Source of the DNA: Burkholderia sp. Ax-1724
GTDB lineage: Bacteria; Pseudomonadota; Gammaproteobacteria; Burkholderiales; Burkholderiaceae
Reading direction: 5' to 3'
Assembly (NCBI RefSeq): GCF_011752995.1
Contig: NZ_VWWL01000001.1
Location: forward strand, 62,001 to 126,000
DNA: 64,000 bases
How positions within the stretch are numbered: the first letter of the stretch is position 1; each line of letters begins with the position of its first letter. The notes under the pieces were generated by a model. That model did not search any database and was not told where the DNA came from. It worked only from the letters and a program-made list of their open reading frames with translations. A program made the translations under genes and the position numbers. Positions 57,327 through 64,000 of the stretch are shown one piece after another.

Positions 57327-57544
57327 GGCGAAATTATAGCGACTCGGCGCCAGGGGCTCGCGGGCATGCCTCATGCGTGCCGATCGTACGGCCCGGTGCG
57401 GCAGATTTTTAATCGCGCCGAGGCACTTTATGTATCATGTCGCGGTCAATTCGCAACGGTTTGCGATACTGCATGCCGGCTCTCTCCGCAGGCCGCGCGG
57501 CGGCCGTTTTTCCACGCTCATATTCGCTCGATAAAGGACGTTCC

Positions 57545-58216
57545 TTGGATACGTTGCTACATTTCGTCAACCTTGTCCTGCACATCGACAAGTTTCTCGG
57601 GGACTTCATTCACGTGTACGGCGCCTGGGTCTATGCGGTGCTGTTCCTGATCGTGTTCGCCGAAACCGGGCTCGTCGTTCTGCCGTTTCTGCCGGGCGAT
57701 TCGCTGCTGTTCATCGGCGGCGCTTTCTGCGCGACCGGGCAGATGAACCTCGGCGCGCTGATCCTGCTGCTGCTGATCGCGGCGGTCACCGGCAATACCA
57801 CCAACTATCTGATCGGGCGCGCCATCGGGCCGCGCGTGTTCAATTCGCATATTCCGGTGCTCGAGCGCTTTCTCGATCGCGCCGCGCTGCAGAAGACGCA
57901 CAACTTCTACGAGAAGCACGGCGGCAAGACCATCGTGCTCGCACGCTTCATCCCGGTCGTGCGGACCTTCGCGCCGTTCGTCGCGGGCGCCTCGACGATG
58001 ACGTGGAGCCGGTTCCAGTTCTTCAACGTCATCGGTGCGCTGTCGTGGGTGCTGCTGCTCGTGCTGCTCGGCTACTTCTTCGGCAACATCCCGTTCATCC
58101 GTCAGTATCTGAACGTGATCGTGCTCGTCGGTATCGGCGCGGCGATCGTGCCGGTCGTGCTCGGCGGCCTGTGGAAGATGCTGCGCAAGAATGGCGCGAA
58201 TGCGAGTAACCGCTGA
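57545..58216 (+). CDS. DedA family membrane protein
   Basis: Polytopic inner-membrane protein of the DedA superfamily, some of which flip undecaprenyl phosphate or phospholipids and support envelope homeostasis. I place the start at a TTG (57545), six bases after AAAGGA, giving a product beginning (M)DTLLHFVNLVLHIDK (223 residues); the frame extends upstream to 57437 but that part looks non-coding. Family hallmarks: FAETGLVVLPFLPGDSLLFI, GNTTNYLIGRAIGPRVF, FYEKHGGKTIVLARFIPVVR (conserved Arg pair) and TFAPFVAGASTMTWSRFQFF. A strong terminator follows. Confidence 0.92.
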   Translation: MDTLLHFVNLVLHIDKFLGDFIHVYGAWVYAVLFLIVFAETGLVVLPFLPGDSLLFIGGAFCATGQMNLGALILLLLIAAVTGNTTNYLIGRAIGPRVFNSHIPVLERFLDRAALQKTHNFYEKHGGKTIVLARFIPVVRTFAPFVAGASTMTWSRFQFFNVIGALSWVLLLVLLGYFFGNIPFIRQYLNVIVLVGIGAAIVPVVLGGLWKMLRKNGANASNR

Positions 58217-58310
58217 GGTGAGGCGATATCCGCATACCGGTATCGGGTGATAGTGCCGGCCCGTTTTGGGGTACGGATCGGGGCATGAAAATCGGGGCAT
58301 GAATCAGAGC

Positions 58311-58349
58311 ATGAAAAAGGGGTCGCTAGTTTAGCGACCCCTTTTTCAT
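58311..58349. terminator. bidirectional terminator between dedA-type and mscS-type genes
   Basis: An 18-bp perfect stem (ATGAAAAAGGGGTCGCTA and its complement) with a three-base loop, containing A5 and T5 runs on either side. It serves both convergent genes. Three imperfect atcggggcatgaa copies lie just before it (58276-58320). Confidence 0.9.
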
Positions 58350-58405
58350 GGTGCCTGCTGTACTGAAGCCGTATTTCCTGTCTGCGCGCCCGTCGCCTTT
58401 TCCGA

Positions 58406-59251
58406 TCAATCGCGTGTGACTGCGCGCGGCGCCAGCGGCGTTTCCGGCGTCGGATAACCGGCTTCCTTGAAGGTCTCTATGATCGCGCGATTCGTGTCGA
58501 AATAGACCTGCCAGTAGTTCTGGTTCGACGTATAAGGGCGCACGCACAGCAAAGGCCCTTCCGGCGTGAAGCTCAATACCTCGATATCCGGCGCGGGGCT
58601 CTCGACGACATTGGGAATTTTCGTCACGGCCGCTTTGAGGCGCGCCATCGCATCGGCCGGGTCGACGCCATTGGCGATCTTCGCCGTCAGCTCGACCCGG
58701 CGCACCGGCAATACGCTGTAGTTCGAGATCGTGTCGGAGAAGATCTTGTTGTTGCCGACGATCGTCGTGACGTTGTCGGGCGTCACGATCGTGGTGCCGA
58801 ACAGACCCAGTTCCGTGACCGTGCCGGTGACGCCGGCCGCGGTGACGAAATCGCCGACCTTGAACGGCCGCAGCACCTGCATGAATATGCCGGCCGCGAA
58901 GTGCGCGAGCAGACCGCCCCATGCCGTGCCGATCGCGAGACCGAGACCGGCGAGCAAGGCCGCGAACGAAGTGGTCTGTACGCCGAAGATCTGCAGGATC
59001 GCAAGAACGAGCAGCAGGTTCAGCAAGGCGCCGACAATCGAGCTGAGATAGTGAGCGAGAGTGGGATCGACACGGCCGTTGCGCACGACCAGCTTGCGCA
59101 GCAGCCCGGTGATGAGGCCGATGATCCAGCGGCCGACGATCCACAGGACGATTGCCCCGACGACCTTGGTGCCGAGGTCGATGCCTCGGGTCATGATGAA
59201 GACACGTACGGTTTCAAGATCCAAGATGTACCTCGTTGGATAAGTTGCCAT
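58406..59251 (-). CDS. mechanosensitive channel, MscS family
   Basis: Small-conductance mechanosensitive channel that opens on hypo-osmotic shock. 281 residues from the ATG at 59251; a TTG near 59221 or an ATG at 59194 are alternatives because no strong ribosome site precedes the first. Three membrane segments lie in the N-terminal half; the pore helix reads FAALLAGLGLAIGTAWGGLL (about 94-113). The beta domain follows with RPFKVGDFVTAAGVTGTVTE and VTPDNVTTIVGNNKIFSDTI, then the C-terminal alpha-beta part. Length and topology match E. coli MscS (286). Confidence 0.93.
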   Translation of the reverse strand: MATYPTRYILDLETVRVFIMTRGIDLGTKVVGAIVLWIVGRWIIGLITGLLRKLVVRNGRVDPTLAHYLSSIVGALLNLLLVLAILQIFGVQTTSFAALLAGLGLAIGTAWGGLLAHFAAGIFMQVLRPFKVGDFVTAAGVTGTVTELGLFGTTIVTPDNVTTIVGNNKIFSDTISNYSVLPVRRVELTAKIANGVDPADAMARLKAAVTKIPNVVESPAPDIEVLSFTPEGPLLCVRPYTSNQNYWQVYFDTNRAIIETFKEAGYPTPETPLAPRAVTRD

Positions 59252-59417
59252 GAACTGATTGAACGGCGCTGGTGCAATACAGCGGCAAATGCTTAGGCGA
59301 CGGGCGCGACCGGCGAAACCCGGTCCTCGGGAGTTATAGCCGACCGCGCCCGCATGCGCAAGGACCGTTCCTGCTCGTGGCGAGGGCGCTCGGCGTGCGT
59401 GGGGCCTGCGCGTCGGC

Positions 59418-59792
59418 TCAGATGCGCAGACGCGATTCCGAATACGGCGACGTGGAGATCACGATCGTCTTGCAGGCGTCGAGCTTCGTCGAGCGTCGGC
59501 GGCGTGCCACGTAGTGCCATGCGAACGCGACCATGATCGCCAGCACATAGGCGCCCGAGCGCTGGAAAAATGTTGCCGTTCGTGAAAATTGCCCGTAGCG
59601 GCTCTGCGCATCGGCGAACACGACGAAGGTCAGCACGATATCGAGGACAAGTGCGATCGCGGCGAGTGCGGCGAACACGCGCGGACCACTCAGCGTGGCG
59701 CCGGCGCCGAGCCGGTTGTACAGGCCGCACGCGAGCGACACGCCGGCAAGCAGGGCGAGATTGACAAGGATGTCTAACAGAAAGTGGGTCAT
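59418..59792 (-). CDS. small integral membrane protein, unknown
   Basis: 124 residues from the ATG at 59792 (MTHFLLDILVNLALLAG); the frame is open to 59861. Three hydrophobic segments are visible, about 4-26, 40-62 and 82-100, followed by a basic C-terminal tail (RRRRSTKLDACK). No family recognised. Third-position GC is high, as in its neighbours, which supports it as a real gene. Start choice is uncertain since no clear ribosome site is seen. Confidence 0.6.
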   Translation of the reverse strand: MTHFLLDILVNLALLAGVSLACGLYNRLGAGATLSGPRVFAALAAIALVLDIVLTFVVFADAQSRYGQFSRTATFFQRSGAYVLAIMVAFAWHYVARRRRSTKLDACKTIVISTSPYSESRLRI

Positions 59793-62673
<2,881 letters not shown>

Positions 62674-62790
62674 GCGGGCCCATGACCTCGTCGGGACGAA
62701 GCGTTCCGGCGAGGTCGGCAAGTACGCGAATCGACGCGAGTCCGACATGAAGCCGTGATGCCTTGCGGCACTTTGCTTCGGAAAACCACC

Positions 62791-62822
62791 AAGGGTTACA
62801 GCGCTTCATGCCTGTAACCCTT
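62791..62822 (+). terminator. intrinsic terminator after katG
   Basis: An 11-bp stem, AAGGGTTACAG / CTGTAACCCTT, with a 10-base loop, followed by tgttgtt. It lies 118 bases past the katG stop. Confidence 0.75.
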
Positions 62823-62923
62823 TGTTGTTCGTGGCGAGCGGTATGGATTCGACGACCCGCACTCAGCCTGTCGGAGAAGGGGGGAAGCCACTGGAACGGC
62901 TGCGAAAAGTCGTCCGGATCTCG

Positions 62924-62938
62924 ATACCCGAAATATAT
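62924..62938 (+). promoter_or_regulatory. candidate CatR/BenM-type operator
   Basis: ATAC-N7-ATAT, close to the ATAC-N7-GTAT pattern bound by LysR-type regulators of benzoate and catechol genes. A second dyad, ATACC-N10-GGTAT, lies at 62979-62998, and TATAAA at 63044-63049 could be the catB -10. The match is partial. Confidence 0.35.
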
Positions 62939-63084
62939 GATCGATCTCGAAACCCCAGAGTAGCAGGCGTTCCGGCCCATACCATGCTTTCAAGGTATGA
63001 AAAACGACTGGAACAGTATTGGACGCTCTCAGTACGCCGCGTGTATAAAACACACACTGTGACCGCACTGAAGCAGCCTCCGCC

Positions 63085-64000
63085 ATGACCACTCCGACGA
63101 TCGAACGTATCGAAACCTGCCTCGTCGATTTGCCGACGATTCGCCCTCACAAGCTCTCGGTTGCCACGATGCACGGCCAAACGCTGATGCTCGTGAAGGT
63201 CTATTGCAGCGACGGCATCGTCGGCATCGGCGAAGGCACCACGATCGCCGGCATGGCCTACGGCCCGGAAAGCCCGGAAGCGATGAAGCTCGCCATCGAC
63301 ACCTACTTCGCACCGGCCATGCTCGGCCAGGACGCGACGCGCATCCAGGCGTTGATGGCGCATCTCGGCAAGCTGGTCAAGGTCAATCACTTCTCGAAGA
63401 GCGCGCTCGAAACCGCGCTGCTCGATGCACACGGCAAACGCCTCGGCGTGCCGGTCAGCGAACTGCTCGGCGGCCGCCGCCGCGAGCGCTTGCCGGTCGC
63501 ATGGACGCTCGCTTCGGGCGATACCGCGAAAGATATCGCCGAGGCCGAGCATATGCTCGACATTCGCCGCCATCGGATCTTCAAGCTGAAGATCGGCGCG
63601 AAAGAACTCAAGACCGACATCAAGCACGTTGCCGACATCAAGAAGGCGGTGGGCGAGCGCGCCGCGGTGCGTGTCGACGTCAACATGGCCTGGAGCTCGA
63701 CGCAGGCGGCATGGGCGATTCCCGCGCTGGCCGATGCCGGCTGCGAACTGGTGGAGCAGCCGGTTGCGTCCGTCGTGGCGCTGGCGCGCCTGATGCGCCG
63801 TTTCCCGGTCGCGCTGATGGCCGACGAAATCCTGCAAGGCCCGGAAAGCGCATTCGAGATCGCGAAGAGCGGTGCGGCCGACGTGTTCGCGATCAAGATC
63901 GAGCAGAGCGGCGGTCTGTTCGCCGCGCAGCGCGTCGCCGCGATTGCCGACGCCGCCGGTATCGAACTGTACGGCGGCACGATGCTGGAAGGCGCGTTCA
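63085..64000 (+). CDS. catB: muconate cycloisomerase (partial, runs off the window)
   Basis: Converts cis,cis-muconate to muconolactone in the ortho-cleavage branch of the beta-ketoadipate pathway. The first 305 codons are present with no stop before the window ends; full length is usually about 370-380. Enolase-superfamily features: N-terminal cap TIERIETCLVDLPTIRPHKL, the catalytic lysine pair in HRIFKLKIGAKELK, metal ligands in VRVDVNMAW (D), CELVEQPVA (E) and LMADEILQGP (D), and the second lysine in FAIKIEQSGG. GGTML starts the last visible segment. It may begin a cat operon to the right. Confidence 0.9.
   Translation, partial: MTTPTIERIETCLVDLPTIRPHKLSVATMHGQTLMLVKVYCSDGIVGIGEGTTIAGMAYGPESPEAMKLAIDTYFAPAMLGQDATRIQALMAHLGKLVKVNHFSKSALETALLDAHGKRLGVPVSELLGGRRRERLPVAWTLASGDTAKDIAEAEHMLDIRRHRIFKLKIGAKELKTDIKHVADIKKAVGERAAVRVDVNMAWSSTQAAWAIPALADAGCELVEQPVASVVALARLMRRFPVALMADEILQGPESAFEIAKSGAADVFAIKIEQSGGLFAAQRVAAIADAAGIELYGGTMLEGAF

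Larger units (their letters stand above)
62674..63084. other. intergenic region between katG and catB
   Basis: 411 bases. It holds the katG terminator (62791-62822), a candidate LysR-type site (62924-62938), a dyad ATACC/GGTAT (62979-62998) and the catB promoter. No gene is seen, and no catR is encoded here. Confidence 0.5.

Overview
The window looks like a stretch of the main chromosome of a Burkholderiales bacterium, most like Paraburkholderia or Burkholderia. Coding DNA is GC-rich throughout. The gene neighbourhoods (secF-secD-yajC-tgt-queA, recG-oxyR, grpE-dnaK-dnaJ, mutL-miaA-purM, hda-HAD-pcnB-folK-panB) are housekeeping clusters familiar from that group; the genus is inferred from these and from protein similarity by eye. 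I saw no rRNA, tRNA, CRISPR array, IS element, prophage or replication origin. The accessory content is small: one AT-rich orphan contact-inhibition immunity gene (1.4-1.7 kb) and one toxin-antitoxin pair (22.9-23.5 kb).

Layout. 0-8 kb: an MFS symporter, the orphan immunity gene, then a minus-strand block for protein export (secF, secD, yajC) and queuosine tRNA modification (tgt, queA). 8-15 kb: recG, oxyR, a gap with OxyR-like dyads, two small ORFs and a catalase scrap, dps, ubiA, then proC on the minus strand. 15-22 kb: yggS, glycolate oxidase glcF-glcE-glcD and a second FAD-linked 2-hydroxy-acid dehydrogenase. 22-27.7 kb: a cobalamin adenosyltransferase, the toxin-antitoxin pair (toxin reading frame interrupted), aroG with an upstream attenuator, tldD and a nitrilase-family gene. 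27.7-40.7 kb: the very large yhdP, glnE, recN, nadK, hrcA, hemH and an Hsp15-like S4 gene. 40.7-47.3 kb: a 53-residue membrane peptide, grpE-dnaK-dnaJ with a near-consensus sigma-32 promoter, and a fused pabB-pabC. 47.3-57.3 kb: panB, a deoxynucleoside kinase, folK, pcnB, a HAD phosphatase, hda, purM, miaA, mutL. 57.5-64 kb: a DedA protein, an MscS channel, a small membrane protein, katG and the first part of catB, which runs off the window.

The most notable signal is upstream of aroG (DAHP synthase). A promoter is followed by a 22-codon leader ORF with eight consecutive aromatic codons (F-Y-F-Y-F-F-W-Y), and then by three alternating copies of a 7-base pairing element, the last two forming a U-rich terminator. 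This is the full architecture of a ribosome-mediated transcription attenuator sensing Phe, Tyr and Trp. Other points worth a look: a Trp-to-stop change near the start of the toxin gene; a catalase fragment and small ORFs between oxyR and dps while katG sits 48 kb away; a sigma-32 promoter whose -35 element lies exactly in the loop of an inverted repeat; a 12-bp inverted repeat pair upstream of grpE; and a six-unit 15-bp tandem repeat between glcD and the neighbouring dehydrogenase gene.
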